From contig NZ_FOWE01000002.1 in the NCBI RefSeq assembly GCF_900115395.1, forward strand, positions 310,001 to 374,000: a stretch of 64,000 nucleotides of DNA, in the 5' to 3' direction. This document shows positions 9,742-18,766 of the stretch, one piece after another (positions within the stretch are counted from its first letter, which is position 1; the number at the start of each line of letters is the position of its first letter). The notes under the pieces are model-generated. The model ran no database searches and was not told the DNA's origin. It worked only from the letters and a program-made list of their open reading frames with translations. The DNA comes from Geodermatophilus obscurus (GTDB taxonomy: Bacteria; Actinomycetota; Actinomycetes; Mycobacteriales; Geodermatophilaceae). A program made the position numbers and the translations under genes.

Positions 9742-10865
9742 CGACCACCGCGCCGGGGACGGCGGCCGGCCACCGGCTGCCCGACTTCCCCTGGGACAGC
9801 CTGGAGGCCGCCCGCGCCCGCGCGGCGCAGCACCCCGACGGCATCGTCGACCTCTCCATCGGGACCCCGGTCGACGAGACCCCGGAGGTGCTGCGCACCG
9901 CGCTCGCCGCGGCCGGGGACTCGCCGGGCTACCCGATGGCGCTCGGCACGCGGGAGCTGCGGACCGCCGCGGCCGGGTGGCTGCAGCGGCGGCTGGGCGT
10001 CACCCTGGCCGACCCGCTCGGCGCCGACCCATCGGTGGTCCCGACGATCGGCTCCAAGGAGCTCGTGGCGCTCATGCCCACGCTGCTGGGCCTGCACGAG
10101 GGCACCGTGGTCATCCCGGAGGTCGCCTACCCGACGTACGAGGTGGGCGCGGTCCTGGCCGGGCTGGCCGTGCGGCGCACCGACACCCCGCCCGACGACG
10201 CCGCCGGCATCGGCCTGGTGTGGCTGAACTCCCCGGGCAACCCGCACGGCCGGGTGGTGCCCGACGAGACGCTGCGCGCGTGGGTGGCCTGGGGCCGGGC
10301 GCACGGCGTCCCGGTGGTCTCCGACGAGTGCTACGCCACCCTCGGCTGGGACGTGCAGCCGCGCTCGCTGCTGCACCCCGCCGTCGCCGGTGACGACCAC
10401 ACCGGCCTGATGGCCGTGCACTCGCTGTCCAAGCAGTCGACGGCGGCCGGGTACCGCGCCGGCCTGCTCTCCGGCGACCCCGCGCTGGTCCGGCGGGTGT
10501 GGGAGGTGCGCCGGCACCTGGGCCTGCTGGTGCCCGGGCCGGTGCAGGCGGCGATGACCGCCGCACTCGCCGACGACGCCCACGTCGACGCGCAGCGCGA
10601 GCGCTACCGCGGCCGCCGCGAGCGGCTGGCCGCGGCGATCCGGGCGACCGGCGCGCGCATCGACCACTCCGAGGCGGGCCTGTACCTGTGGGTCACCCGC
10701 GACGAGGACTGCTGGGCGACCGTCGACTGGCTCGCCGGCCTCGGCATCGTCCCCGCGCCGGGCTCGTTCTACGGCCCCGCCGGTCAGCGGCACGTGCGGT
10801 TCGCGCTGACCGCCGGCGACGAGCGGATCGACGCCGCGGTGACCCGGCTGAGGAACGCGTCCTAG
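9738..10865 (+). CDS. dapC: Succinyldiaminopimelate transaminase DapC
   Basis: A 375-residue fold-type I, PLP-dependent aminotransferase opening LPDFPWDSLEAAR, typical of actinobacterial DapC. It converts N-succinyl-2-amino-6-ketopimelate to N-succinyl-LL-DAP in lysine and peptidoglycan precursor synthesis. Visible: NSPGNPHG (substrate/PLP region), SDECYATLGW, and HSLSKQSTAAGYRAG with the Schiff-base lysine. dapD and dapE, the flanking pathway steps, lie 2-6 kb away. No ATG, GTG or TTG lies between the fdxC stop and the conserved N-terminus, so the start is inferred to be CTG 9738 within CTGA, preceded by GAGGGG. Confidence 0.92.
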   Translation: MTTTAPGTAAGHRLPDFPWDSLEAARARAAQHPDGIVDLSIGTPVDETPEVLRTALAAAGDSPGYPMALGTRELRTAAAGWLQRRLGVTLADPLGADPSVVPTIGSKELVALMPTLLGLHEGTVVIPEVAYPTYEVGAVLAGLAVRRTDTPPDDAAGIGLVWLNSPGNPHGRVVPDETLRAWVAWGRAHGVPVVSDECYATLGWDVQPRSLLHPAVAGDDHTGLMAVHSLSKQSTAAGYRAGLLSGDPALVRRVWEVRRHLGLLVPGPVQAAMTAALADDAHVDAQRERYRGRRERLAAAIRATGARIDHSEAGLYLWVTRDEDCWATVDWLAGLGIVPAPGSFYGPAGQRHVRFALTAGDERIDAAVTRLRNAS

Positions 10866-10982
10866 CCGCTCGCAAGCCGGCCGCACCGCGACGGCAGTCC
10901 TCCGCCAGACGTCCGCAAGGGCCGCGCGCCACGGTGGTCGCACCAGCCGGGCAGCCCGCCCGGTCCCACCGCGGAGGCCGCC

Positions 10983-11147
10983 GTGTTCCTCGTGCTCTTC
11001 CTGCTCGTGCCCGTCGTCGCGCTCGCGGGCCTGCTGGCCCTCGAGACGCGTCTGCACCGTGCCCGTGACGTCGCCGGCCCCTCCGGCGTGGCGGCGGCCT
11101 TCGACCGCCCCGAGCTCCACGGCAGGAGCCGCGCCCGGGTGAGCTGA
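10983..11147 (+). CDS. Small single-span membrane protein (54 residues)
   Basis: VFLVLFLLVPVVALAGLLAL forms one N-terminal membrane helix, followed by a basic cytoplasmic tail ending RSRARVS. GTG 10983 has GGAGG 7 bases upstream and codons end in G/C throughout, so it looks like a real gene. No family recognised. It sits between dapC and the convergent lysozyme-like gene, with 4 bases between the stop codons. Confidence 0.55.
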   Translation: MFLVLFLLVPVVALAGLLALETRLHRARDVAGPSGVAAAFDRPELHGRSRARVS

Positions 11148-11151
11148 GCGG

Positions 11152-11799
11152 TCAGCCGCAGTCGCGCGTCCGGTCGTCGGAGCGCAGCGCGGTGACCAGC
11201 GCGGTCGCCAGCGGCTCGTGCTGCTGGTAGAGCTCCGGGAAGCCGGACCGCTGCACGGCCTGCGCGGCGTCGGTCAGGCGCATCGTGTCCCAGCCCGGGA
11301 CGCGCACCAGGCCGTCGTAGAACCGGCCGGCCGCGTAGACCGGGTCCTGCACCTGCTCGGGGGTGCCCCAGCCCTGCGACGGCCGCTGCTGGAACAGGCC
11401 GAGGGAGTCGCGGTCACCGTGGTCGAGGTTGCGCAGCGTCGACTCCTGCACCGCCGTCGCCAGCGCGATGACCACGGCCCGCTCGGGCAGGCCGCGGTCG
11501 TACCCCACCTGCGCGATGGTGCGGGCGTTGGCCCACTGCGCCTCGCCGAGGGTGACGGAGGTCGACGGCACGGTGCAGACCCGCGTCGTCGGGGCAGGCT
11601 CGGAGCCGTCGGCCTGCCAGGCCAGTCCCAGCACGAGCGCGACGCCGAGCGTCATCGCCGGCCACCAGTGGCGCAGCGCCCAGGCGTCCCCGCCCCGGCG
11701 CGCGCGGCGCTTCCCGGCTCCGGACCGCTTCGCCGCCGGCCGCCGGGCGGCCGGTCGCCGCGCGGGGGCCGGGCGGGAGGCGGTACGAGCACTGGTCAT
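11152..11799 (-). CDS. Membrane-anchored lysozyme-like (transglycosylase-fold) protein
   Basis: A 215-residue protein. The N-terminus is strongly basic (Arg/Ala/Pro repeats, ~45 residues), then one membrane helix (WWPAMTLGVALVLGLAW), then an extracytoplasmic domain with AVQESTLRNLDHGDRDSLGLFQQR. The Glu in AVQES followed by SLGLFQQRPSQGWG is the arrangement of goose-lysozyme/SLT-type peptidoglycan lytic domains. Such actinobacterial proteins are often left uncharacterised. A leaderless-type -10 precedes the ATG. Enzymatic activity is inferred from the fold only. Confidence 0.75.
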   Translation of the reverse strand: MTSARTASRPAPARRPAARRPAAKRSGAGKRRARRGGDAWALRHWWPAMTLGVALVLGLAWQADGSEPAPTTRVCTVPSTSVTLGEAQWANARTIAQVGYDRGLPERAVVIALATAVQESTLRNLDHGDRDSLGLFQQRPSQGWGTPEQVQDPVYAAGRFYDGLVRVPGWDTMRLTDAAQAVQRSGFPELYQQHEPLATALVTALRSDDRTRDCG

Positions 11800-11807
11800 C
11801 GCGGCCG

Positions 11808-11813
11808 ACTCTA
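11808..11813 (-). promoter_or_regulatory. -10 box of the lysozyme-like gene, leaderless layout
   Basis: TAGAGT on the minus strand ends 8 bases before the ATG at 11799; no ribosome binding site lies between. Confidence 0.5.
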
Positions 11814-11892
11814 GGTCGGTTCCCTGGCAGGTCCCTGGAGGTCGCGGGGAGCGGTGGTGTGCCTGGGACACCCGCGGCGCGGCCCTCGTCGC

Positions 11893-11898
11893 TAGCGT
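11893..11898 (+). promoter_or_regulatory. -10 box of the alpha/beta hydrolase gene
   Basis: TAGCGT 34 bases before the ATG at 11933. A leader of about 28 bases carries the AGGAG ribosome binding site. Confidence 0.45.
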
Positions 11899-11932
11899 GT
11901 GCGCGCCGCCCACCGACCCGAGGAGTACCGCC

Positions 11933-13039
11933 ATGGCCGACGTCCTGCTCCCGGGGGTCACCAGCACCCGCGTGTCCACCCGGCGGCTGACCCAGAACGT
12001 GCTGCACGCCGAGGGCACCGACCCGGCCGGGCCCGGCGAGGCGGTGCTCTTCGTGCACGGCAACGTGAGCTCGGCGCTGTTCTGGCAGCCGACCCTGCTC
12101 GCCGTCCACGACACCGGCCGGCACCGTGCGCTCGCCGTCGACCTGCGCGGCTACGGCGGCACCGACCCGCGGCCGGTCGACGCCCGGCGTGGCGTGCGGG
12201 ACTGGGCCGACGACGTCGCCGCGCTCGTCGCCGCGCTGGGCCTGGACCGCGTGCACCTGGTCGGCTGGAGCATGGGCGCCGGCGTCGTCCTGCAGTACCT
12301 GCTCGACGCGCCGTCGCGGGTGGCCTCGGTGGCGCTGGTCGCCCCCGTCTCGCCGTACGGCTTCGGCGGCACGGCCGGTCCGCAGGGCCGCCGGCTGGCC
12401 GACGACGGCGCGGGCTCGGGCGGGGGAGCGGCCAACCCGGAGTTCGTGGCGGCGCTGGCCGCCGGCGACACCACCGACGCCGCGCCGACCAGTCCCCGGT
12501 CGATCCTGCGCGCCTTCTACGTGGCGCCGGGGTCGCTGCCGCTGGACCCGGGACTGGAGGACGTCTACGTCGCCGCGATGCTCTCGACCCGCACCGGCGA
12601 GGACCACTACCCGGGCGACGCCGTCCCGAGCGACACCTGGCCGGGGACGGCGCCGGGGCCGCGCGGGGTGCTCAACACGATGGCGCCGACGGTGTTCGAC
12701 GTCTCCGGGATCGTCGACCTGCCGGTCAAGCCCCCGGTGCTGTGGCTGCGCGGGGACGCCGACGCGATCGTCTCCGACACCTCGGCGTTCGACCTGGCGT
12801 TCCTCGGGCAGCTCGGCGCGGTGCCCGGCTGGCCCGGCGCGGAGGTCTGCCCCCCGCAGCCGATGGTCACCCAGACCCGCGCGGTGCTCGACCGGTACGC
12901 GGCCTCCGGCGGCGCCTACCGCGAGGTGGTGCTGCCCGGCGTCGGGCACTCGCCGCACGTGGAGCGGCCGGAGGAGTCCGTCGCCGCGCTGCTCGAGCAC
13001 CTCGAGACGCCCGCGTCGCAGCCGGCGGACCTGACCTGA
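11933..13039 (+). CDS. Alpha/beta hydrolase
   Basis: A 368-residue alpha/beta-hydrolase-fold enzyme. Visible: oxyanion-hole segment LFVHGNVSSALFW, nucleophile elbow LVGWSMGAGV with the catalytic Ser, acidic residue region LWLRGDADAIVSD, and the final catalytic His in VVLPGVGHSPHVERP. An insert of about 90 residues between the elbow and acid (cap domain) makes it longer than the minimal fold. Substrate not predictable. ATG has AGGAG 8 bases upstream. Convergent with dapD across a strong hairpin. Confidence 0.88.
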   Translation: MADVLLPGVTSTRVSTRRLTQNVLHAEGTDPAGPGEAVLFVHGNVSSALFWQPTLLAVHDTGRHRALAVDLRGYGGTDPRPVDARRGVRDWADDVAALVAALGLDRVHLVGWSMGAGVVLQYLLDAPSRVASVALVAPVSPYGFGGTAGPQGRRLADDGAGSGGGAANPEFVAALAAGDTTDAAPTSPRSILRAFYVAPGSLPLDPGLEDVYVAAMLSTRTGEDHYPGDAVPSDTWPGTAPGPRGVLNTMAPTVFDVSGIVDLPVKPPVLWLRGDADAIVSDTSAFDLAFLGQLGAVPGWPGAEVCPPQPMVTQTRAVLDRYAASGGAYREVVLPGVGHSPHVERPEESVAALLEHLETPASQPADLT

Positions 13040-13040
13040 A

Positions 13041-13087
13041 CGTGCACATCCGCGGAAGTGCACGGTGCACTTCCGCGGATGTGCACG
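13041..13087. terminator. Bidirectional terminator: 23-bp perfect inverted repeat
   Basis: Arms 13041-13063 and 13065-13087 are perfect reverse complements separated by one base, placed between the convergent hydrolase and dapD stops. Each arm also begins and ends with the palindrome GTGCAC, so smaller alternative hairpins can form. Confidence 0.75.
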
Positions 13088-13089
13088 GG

Positions 13090-14067
13090 TCAGTTGGCGT
13101 GCAGGGCCGCGTTGAGCTCCCCCCAGGTGCCGGTCCGCGGCAGGGCCTCCAGCGCCCCCGAGACGCTGTTGCGGCGGAACAGCAGGCCGTCGCGGCCGGA
13201 GAGCTCGCGGGCCTTGACCACCGAGCCGTCGGGCAGCGTCACCCGCGAGCCGGCGGTGACGTAGCAGCCGGCCTCGACGACGCAGTCGTCGCCGAGGGAG
13301 ATGCCGATGCCGGCGTTCGCGCCGAGCAGGCACCCGCGGCCGATCGACACGACCTCCTTGCCGCCGCCGGACAGCGTGCCCATGATCGACGCGCCGCCGC
13401 CGACGTCGCTGTCCGCGCCCACGACGACGCCCGCGCTGATCCGGCCCTCCACCATGGAGGGCCCCAGCGTGCCGGCGTTGTAGTTGACGAACCCCTCGTG
13501 CATGACCGTCGTCCCCTCGGCCAGGTGCGCGCCCAGGCGCACCCGGTCGGCGTCGGCGACCCGCACGCCCGCCGGGAGCACGTAGTCGACCATCCGCGGG
13601 AACTTGTCCACCGACAGCACGGTCAGGCTGCCGTGGGCGGCGCGCAGCAGCGCGCGGCGGGCGGGGGTGAGCTCGGTGGCCAGCACCGGCCCGGCGCTGG
13701 TCCAGGCGACGTTGGCCAGCAGGCCGAAGACGCCGTCGACGTTCACCTCGTGCGGCCGCACCAGGCGGTGCGAGAGCAGCTGCAGGCGCAGGTAGACGTC
13801 GTGGGTGTCGGCCGGCGGGGCGTCGAGGTCGGCGATCGTCGTCCGGACGCCGATGACCTCCACGCCGCGGGCGTCGTCACTGCGCACCAGGCCGGAGAAC
13901 TCCGTGCCGAGCTCGGCCTCCAGCTCCAGCGTGCCGAGCTGCTGCGTGCCGGTCGCGCCCTCGGCGCCCAGCGCGGGCGCGGGGTACCAGGTGTCGAGGA
14001 CGGTGCCGGAGGCGGTCACGGTCGCGAGACCGGCGGCGACGGCGGAGCGGGCGGCGGGAGCGGTCAC
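13090..14067 (-). CDS. dapD: Tetrahydrodipicolinate N-succinyltransferase DapD
   Basis: A 325-residue succinyl-CoA-dependent acyltransferase with a left-handed beta-helix of hexapeptide repeats ([19 protein letters not shown] onward; [19 protein letters not shown]). It makes N-succinyl-2-amino-6-ketopimelate, the substrate of DapC. The [19 protein letters not shown] segment is typical of actinobacterial DapD. GTG 14067 is chosen because TAGCGT lies 7 bases upstream (leaderless) and the next frame start falls inside the MFS gene. dapE lies 2.4 kb away on the other strand, as in M. tuberculosis. Confidence 0.94.
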   Translation of the reverse strand: MTAPAARSAVAAGLATVTASGTVLDTWYPAPALGAEGATGTQQLGTLELEAELGTEFSGLVRSDDARGVEVIGVRTTIADLDAPPADTHDVYLRLQLLSHRLVRPHEVNVDGVFGLLANVAWTSAGPVLATELTPARRALLRAAHGSLTVLSVDKFPRMVDYVLPAGVRVADADRVRLGAHLAEGTTVMHEGFVNYNAGTLGPSMVEGRISAGVVVGADSDVGGGASIMGTLSGGGKEVVSIGRGCLLGANAGIGISLGDDCVVEAGCYVTAGSRVTLPDGSVVKARELSGRDGLLFRRNSVSGALEALPRTGTWGELNAALHAN

Positions 14068-14074
14068 GGTCCCG

Positions 14075-14080
14075 ACGCTA
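14075..14080 (-). promoter_or_regulatory. -10 box of dapD, overlapping the stop codon of the MFS gene
   Basis: TAGCGT on the minus strand, 7 bases before the GTG. Its first three bases are the TAG stop codon of the upstream MFS gene. Confidence 0.5.
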
Positions 14081-15286
14081 CCCAGCGCGGTCGGCGGGTT
14101 CCCGCGCCACCGGTACAGCGGTGCCGGCCGGGGCCGGCGGGCGCGGCGCCCGGGCACCCACGACGGCACCGAGCAGCCCCAGCAGCGCGACGACGCCCAG
14201 CGCCCACCGCAGCGTGACCACCTCGGCGAGCAGGCCGATCAGCGGCGGCCCGGCGAGGAACCCCCCGTAGCCGATGACCGAGACGGCCGACACCCCGCGG
14301 CCGCCGGGCACGGCCTCGGCGGCGCCCTGCATGGCGACCGGGAAGGCGCTGGCCAGACCCAGCCCGGCCAGGGCGAAGCCGGTCAGCGCCGCGGCGGGTG
14401 CGGCGGCCAGCACCGCGAGCAGGACGCCGGCGGCGGCCACCACCCCGGAGGCGGCCAGGGTGCGGGCCCGGCCCAGCCGGCTCAGCAGTTGCTCGCCGGC
14501 CAGCCGGGCCACGGTCATGCTCAGCGCGAAGGCGGCGTAGCCCAGGGCCGCCACGCCGTCGCCGGCGCCGGTCTCGTCCCGGAGGAACAGCGCGGTCCAG
14601 TCGGCCATCGCGCCCTCGCTGAAGGCCGCGAACAGCGCGATCAGGCCGAAGACCCAGACGTCCCGGTGCCGCCAGGCGCTGCGGCTCCCCGGGCCCGCCG
14701 GGCGCTCCTCGGGCTCGTCGGCCGGCAGCCGCGCGGCGACGGCGAGCACGCCGGCGGCGCACGCCGCGCCCACCAGGCCGAGGTGCACCGCCGGAGGGAC
14801 ACCGGTCCCCGCGGCCAGCGCGCCGGTGCCGGCACCGGCCAGCCCGCCCAGACTGAACGCGGCGTGGAAGGCGGGCATGAGGGGCCGTCCCGAGCGCCGG
14901 ACGACCTGGACCGCCCCGACGTTCATCGCCACGTCGAGGACGCCGAAGGTGGCGCCGTAGAGGAACAGCACGGCACCGAGCACGACGACGTCGCCGGCGA
15001 GCCCCGGCAGCGTGATCGCGGCGGCGGTCCCCAGGCCCGTGACCACCGTGACGCGGGCCGATCCGAAGCGGTCGACCCCTCGGCCGGCCAGGGACATGGC
15101 GGCGATCGAGCCGACGGCGATGCACAGCAGCGCCAGCCCGAGCGACCCCGGGCTCGCGCCGGTGCGGTCGCTCACGGCGGGGATGCGCGTCACCCAGTTG
15201 CCGAACACCGCGCCGTTGAGGAAGAAGACGGAGGCGACCGCTACCTTCGCTCCGCCGAGGGATCTTCTGGATCGATCCAGAACCAT
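14078..15286 (-). CDS. MFS transporter
   Basis: A 402-residue major facilitator superfamily protein with about 12 membrane helices. The first is [22 protein letters not shown] and the loop after helix 2 reads [15 protein letters not shown], the MFS motif A region. Similar actinobacterial proteins of this group (FNGAxFGxWxxRIP) are uncharacterised exporters or sugar/drug transporters. It is divergent from a LacI-type regulator with only 29 bases between starts, and an 18-bp palindrome covers codons 2-7, so that regulator probably controls it. ATG 15286 is chosen for the leaderless -10 six bases upstream. Substrate unknown. Confidence 0.88.
   Translation of the reverse strand: MVLDRSRRSLGGAKVAVASVFFLNGAVFGNWVTRIPAVSDRTGASPGSLGLALLCIAVGSIAAMSLAGRGVDRFGSARVTVVTGLGTAAAITLPGLAGDVVVLGAVLFLYGATFGVLDVAMNVGAVQVVRRSGRPLMPAFHAAFSLGGLAGAGTGALAAGTGVPPAVHLGLVGAACAAGVLAVAARLPADEPEERPAGPGSRSAWRHRDVWVFGLIALFAAFSEGAMADWTALFLRDETGAGDGVAALGYAAFALSMTVARLAGEQLLSRLGRARTLAASGVVAAAGVLLAVLAAAPAAALTGFALAGLGLASAFPVAMQGAAEAVPGGRGVSAVSVIGYGGFLAGPPLIGLLAEVVTLRWALGVVALLGLLGAVVGARAPRPPAPAGTAVPVAREPADRAG
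15265..15282. promoter_or_regulatory. Probable LacI-family operator inside the start of the MFS gene
   Basis: TTCTGGATCGATCCAGAA is a perfect 18-bp palindrome with the central CG typical of LacI-family operators. It occupies codons 2-7 of the MFS gene and abuts the promoter region of the divergent LacI-type gene. Confidence 0.65.
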
Positions 15287-15292
15287 GGGTCG

Positions 15293-15309
15293 AGCGTAGG
15301 TCGTAGCCT
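15293..15309. promoter_or_regulatory. Divergent leaderless promoters of the MFS and LacI-type genes
   Basis: Minus-strand TACGCT (15298-15293) lies 6 bases before the MFS ATG. Plus-strand TAGCCT (15304-15309) lies 6 bases before the regulator GTG. Both genes are read without a leader if these are used. Confidence 0.55.
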
Positions 15310-15315
15310 GCCGCC

Positions 15316-16410
15316 GTGCCACGACGACCGACGCTGCGCGACCTCGCGGCCGCCGCGGGGGTCAGCCGGTCGACGGCGTCGAACGCCTACAACCGGCCCG
15401 ACCAGCTCAGCGCCGAGTCGCGCGAGCGGGTGCTGGCGACCGCGGCCCGCATCGGCTACCCGGGGCCCAGCCCCGCGGGCAGCGCGCTGCGGCGCGGCCG
15501 GGCGGGGGCCCTGGGCGTGTTGCTCGGCGACCGGCTCGGCTACGCCTTCAGCGACCCCGCTGCCGCGGTCTTCCTCGACGGGCTCTCCGAGGCCGTGGAG
15601 GACGAGGGCTACGCACTGCTCGTGCTGCCCGGTGCCCGCACCGGCGGCGGGCCGGCTCCCGAGGCGGTCCGCACGGCGGTCGTCGACGCCGTCGTCGCCT
15701 ACTCGCTGGCCGACGACGACCCGGCGATCGCCGTCGTCCGGGACCGCGGGCTCCCGCTCGTGACGGTCGACCAGCCCGCGCTGCCCGGCGTCGCCGGCGT
15801 CCGGGTCGACGACGAGGCGGGCGCACGCGCCGTGGCCGAGCACGTCCTGGGTCTGGGGCACCGCCGGCCCGCCGTGGTCGCCTTCGAGCTCACCGCCGAC
15901 GGCCGGGAGGGTCCCGCCGGTGCCGAGCGACAGCGGGCGGCGACGTTCACCGTCACGCGGGACCGGCTCGCCGGGTACCGCGCCGCGGTCGAGGCGGCAG
16001 GGCTCAACTGGGCCGACGTGCCCGTGCACGAGTGCCCGCACAACGCCTTCCTGGAGGGCGTCCGGGCGATCGCCGAGCTCCTGCCCCTGGGTCCCACGGC
16101 GGTGCTGGCGATGAGCGACGAGCTCGCGCTCGGCGTCGTGCGGGGAGCCGCGGACGCCGGCCTGACCGTGCCGGGCGACCTCACCGTGACCGGCTTCGAC
16201 GACACCACCGCCGCCGCGCGCGCCGGGCTGACGACCGTGCGCCAGCCGCTGCGGGACAAGGGGGTACGGGTGGGCGAGCAACTGCTCGCGCTGCTGGCCG
16301 GGGAGACCCCGTCCCCGCAGACCCTGCCGACCGAGTTGGTCGTGCGGTCCTCCGGCGCGCCGCCCCCGGCTCCCCGCGCGGGGCAGCGGGTCGGACCCGG
16401 CCGCCCGTAG
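15316..16410 (+). CDS. LacI family transcriptional regulator
   Basis: A 364-residue regulator. Helix-turn-helix at residues ~5-28 ([23 protein letters not shown]), then the hinge helix ([14 protein letters not shown]), then a periplasmic-binding-protein-like ligand domain ending in a Pro-rich tail. Known members bind sugars or nucleosides as effectors; this one's ligand is unknown. Control of the divergent MFS gene and of itself is inferred from the palindrome between them. GTG start is leaderless by its -10 spacing. Confidence 0.92.
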   Translation: MPRRPTLRDLAAAAGVSRSTASNAYNRPDQLSAESRERVLATAARIGYPGPSPAGSALRRGRAGALGVLLGDRLGYAFSDPAAAVFLDGLSEAVEDEGYALLVLPGARTGGGPAPEAVRTAVVDAVVAYSLADDDPAIAVVRDRGLPLVTVDQPALPGVAGVRVDDEAGARAVAEHVLGLGHRRPAVVAFELTADGREGPAGAERQRAATFTVTRDRLAGYRAAVEAAGLNWADVPVHECPHNAFLEGVRAIAELLPLGPTAVLAMSDELALGVVRGAADAGLTVPGDLTVTGFDDTTAAARAGLTTVRQPLRDKGVRVGEQLLALLAGETPSPQTLPTELVVRSSGAPPPAPRAGQRVGPGRP

Positions 16411-16413
16411 GCT
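16408..16413 (+). promoter_or_regulatory. -10 box of dapE, leaderless layout
   Basis: TAGGCT ends 8 bases before the dapE GTG, only a few bases after the stop of the LacI-type gene (16408-16410 is that TAG stop). Confidence 0.5.
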
Positions 16414-16421
16414 CGGGCACC

Positions 16422-17528
16422 GTGACCGGCGTGCCCGACCTGGACCTGTCCGCCGACGTCCTCACCCTCACCCGGGCGCTGGTCGACACGCCGTCGGTGT
16501 CCGGCGACGAGGGGCCGCTGGCCGACGCCGTCGAGACCGCCCTCCGCGCGCTGGGCGGGCTGGAGGTCGAGCGGGTCGGCGACACCGTGCTCGCGCGCAC
16601 GAACCTCGGTCGCGACACCCGCGTCGTCCTCGCCGGGCACCTGGACACCGTCCCGATCGCCGGCAACGTGCCCAGCCGCCTGGAGGACGGGCGGCTCTAC
16701 GGCTGCGGCTCCAGCGACATGAAGTCCGGCGACGCGGTGATGCTGCGGCTGGCCGGCCGCTTCGGCGTCGCCGGGGCGGAGCCCGCGCACGACCTCACGT
16801 TCGTCTTCTACGACAACGAGGAGGTCGAGTCGGCGAAGAGCGGGCTGGGCCGGGTGGCCCGCGAGCGGCGCGGCTGGCTCTACGGCGACCTCGCGGTCCT
16901 GCTCGAGGGCACCGACGGCGAGATCGAGGCCGGCTGCCAGGGCACGCTGCGGGCGGTGCTGGAGGTGACCGGCCGGCGGGCGCACAGCGCGCGCAGCTGG
17001 CTGGGCGTCAACGCGGTCCACGGCGCCGCCGGCATCCTCGCCACGCTGGCCGCCTACGAGGCGCGTGAGGTGGAGATCGACGGCTGCACCTACCGGGAGG
17101 GCCTCAACGCCGTCCGGATCGAGGGCGGGGTGGCCGGCAACGTCGTCCCCGACTCCTGCCGGGTGACGGTCAACCTCCGCTACGCGCCCGACCGCGACGA
17201 GGACGCCGCCGAGGTGCACGTGCGCGAGGTGTTCGCCGGCGCGCTCGACGCCGGGGCCACGCTCACCGTCGTCGACAACGCCGGCGGGGCGCTCCCGGGG
17301 CTCACCGAGCCCGCCGCCGCCGCGTTCGTGGCCGCCGTCGGCCGCCCGGCCCGCGCGAAGCTCGGCTGGACCGACGTCGCCCGGTTCGCCGCGCTCGGCA
17401 TCCCGGCGGTCAACTACGGCCCCGGCGACCCGAAGCTCGCGCACACCCGTGAGGAGCACGTCCTGGTCGAGCGGCTGCAGCCGACCGAGGACGCCCTGAC
17501 CGCCTATCTGTCCGGAGGCAGTGCATGA
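16422..17528 (+). CDS. dapE: Succinyl-diaminopimelate desuccinylase DapE
   Basis: A 368-residue M20 zinc peptidase-type hydrolase that cleaves N-succinyl-LL-DAP to LL-DAP, the step after DapC. Visible metal and catalytic motifs: [30 protein letters not shown] with the general-base Glu, RRAHSARSW in the lid domain, and the C-terminal [12 protein letters not shown] 16422 is leaderless with TAGGCT. It overlaps the next gene by an ATGA junction, as dapE precedes a LOG-type gene in mycobacteria. Confidence 0.95.
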   Translation: MTGVPDLDLSADVLTLTRALVDTPSVSGDEGPLADAVETALRALGGLEVERVGDTVLARTNLGRDTRVVLAGHLDTVPIAGNVPSRLEDGRLYGCGSSDMKSGDAVMLRLAGRFGVAGAEPAHDLTFVFYDNEEVESAKSGLGRVARERRGWLYGDLAVLLEGTDGEIEAGCQGTLRAVLEVTGRRAHSARSWLGVNAVHGAAGILATLAAYEAREVEIDGCTYREGLNAVRIEGGVAGNVVPDSCRVTVNLRYAPDRDEDAAEVHVREVFAGALDAGATLTVVDNAGGALPGLTEPAAAAFVAAVGRPARAKLGWTDVARFAALGIPAVNYGPGDPKLAHTREEHVLVERLQPTEDALTAYLSGGSA

Positions 17529-18367
17529 CGACCATCCCCCCACCCGACGGCGCCCGGAACCCCCGTCCGACGCGCCACCGCGGGCCGGTGATGCTCCGCG
17601 GCGGCGAGCCCGACCCGCGGACGGTCGGGACGACGACCGACCAGCGGCTGCTGGACCTGCGAGGGCCCACCGACTGGGTGCACACCGATCCCTGGCGCGT
17701 GCTCCGCATCCAGAGCGAGTTCGTCGAGGGCTTCGGCCTCCTCGCCGAGTTGCCGCGCGCGGTCAGCGTCTTCGGCAGCGCGCGCACCAGGCCCGACCAC
17801 CCGCACTACGCGGCGGGCGTGCGGATCGGCGCCGCGCTGGCCCGCGCCGGCTACGCCGTCATCACCGGCGGCGGGCCCGGGGCCATGGAGGCGGCCAACC
17901 GCGGCGCCTCGGAGGCCGGCGGGCTCTCGGTCGGGCTGGGCATCGAGCTGCCGTTCGAGCAGGAGCTCAACGAGTGGGTCGACGTCGGCATCAGCTTCCG
18001 CTACTTCTTCGTCCGCAAGACGATGTTCGTGAAGTACGCGCAGGCCTTCGTCATCCTGCCCGGCGGCTTCGGCACGCTCGACGAGCTGTTCGAGGCGCTG
18101 ACCCTCGTCCAGACCCGCAAGGTGACCCGCTTCCCCGTCGTCCTGTTCGGCACCGAGTACTGGGCGGGGCTGGTCGACTGGATCCGCGGCAGCTTGCTGG
18201 ACTCGGGGACGATCAGCGCCGGCGACCTCGACCTGTTCACCGTCACCGATGACGTCGAGGAGGCGCTCGCGCTGATCCGGGCGTCGGAGGCGGCGGGTAC
18301 GCCGGGTGACAACGGCGGCGGGATGCGCGCGCCGCTGTCCGGGCCGGTCGAGCCGGTCGAGGGCTGA
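17525..18367 (+). CDS. LOG family (TIGR00730) cytokinin riboside 5'-monophosphate phosphoribohydrolase-like protein
   Basis: A 280-residue cytosolic protein with the lysine-decarboxylase-like LOG fold: [16 protein letters not shown] and [13 protein letters not shown], the two signatures of nucleotide-binding and catalysis. LOG enzymes release adenine-type bases from nucleoside 5'-monophosphates; bacterial members are often mis-annotated as lysine decarboxylases. An N-terminal extension of ~75 residues precedes the core. Overlaps dapE by ATGA, so coupled. Physiological substrate unproven. Confidence 0.9.
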   Translation: MTTIPPPDGARNPRPTRHRGPVMLRGGEPDPRTVGTTTDQRLLDLRGPTDWVHTDPWRVLRIQSEFVEGFGLLAELPRAVSVFGSARTRPDHPHYAAGVRIGAALARAGYAVITGGGPGAMEAANRGASEAGGLSVGLGIELPFEQELNEWVDVGISFRYFFVRKTMFVKYAQAFVILPGGFGTLDELFEALTLVQTRKVTRFPVVLFGTEYWAGLVDWIRGSLLDSGTISAGDLDLFTVTDDVEEALALIRASEAAGTPGDNGGGMRAPLSGPVEPVEG

Positions 18368-18376
18368 GAGCCGGCC

Positions 18377-18766
18377 GTGCTGTCCTTCCTCGTCACGATC
18401 GCCGCGGTCGCCGTCGTCGGGGCGCTGCTGTTCCTCGGCGGCTCGGTGCTGCTCGGCCGCGGCGAGACGCAGCCGCCGGCCGAGCTCGACCGCTCACCGG
18501 TCGAGCTGCCCGACGACCGGCCGGTGACCGGCGAGGACGTGCGCGGGCTGCAGGTGTCGGTGGCGGTGCGCGGGTACCGGATGACCGAGGTGGACTGGCT
18601 GCTCGAGCAGCTGGCGCAGGCGCTGGAGGAGCGCGACGAGGTCATCGCCGCGCTGCGCGCCGAGCGGTCCGCCCCCGGGACGGGCAGCGCGCCCCGGACC
18701 GCATCCGGCAGCGGGGCCACCGGCGAAGGACACGACGTGGACGAGGGAGCGCGCAACGGTGCCTGA
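18377..18766 (+). CDS. DivIVA-domain-like membrane-anchored small protein
   Basis: A 129-residue protein: one N-terminal membrane helix (LSFLVTIAAVAVVGALLFLGGSVLLG), then a linker, then VTGEDVRGLQVSVAVRGYRMTEVDWLLEQLAQALEERDEVIAALRAE. The FxxxxRGYxxxEVDxxL pattern and following coiled coil are the DivIVA domain, which in relatives localises to curved membrane. The C-terminal 30 residues are low-complexity. A similar gene (Rv1209) lies upstream of tagA in M. tuberculosis. Overlaps the next gene by 8 bases. Confidence 0.75.
   Translation: MLSFLVTIAAVAVVGALLFLGGSVLLGRGETQPPAELDRSPVELPDDRPVTGEDVRGLQVSVAVRGYRMTEVDWLLEQLAQALEERDEVIAALRAERSAPGTGSAPRTASGSGATGEGHDVDEGARNGA

Noticed and set aside
13041-13087. 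Insertion-sequence end
   Set aside because: No transposase and no second copy in the window; position between convergent stops fits a terminator.
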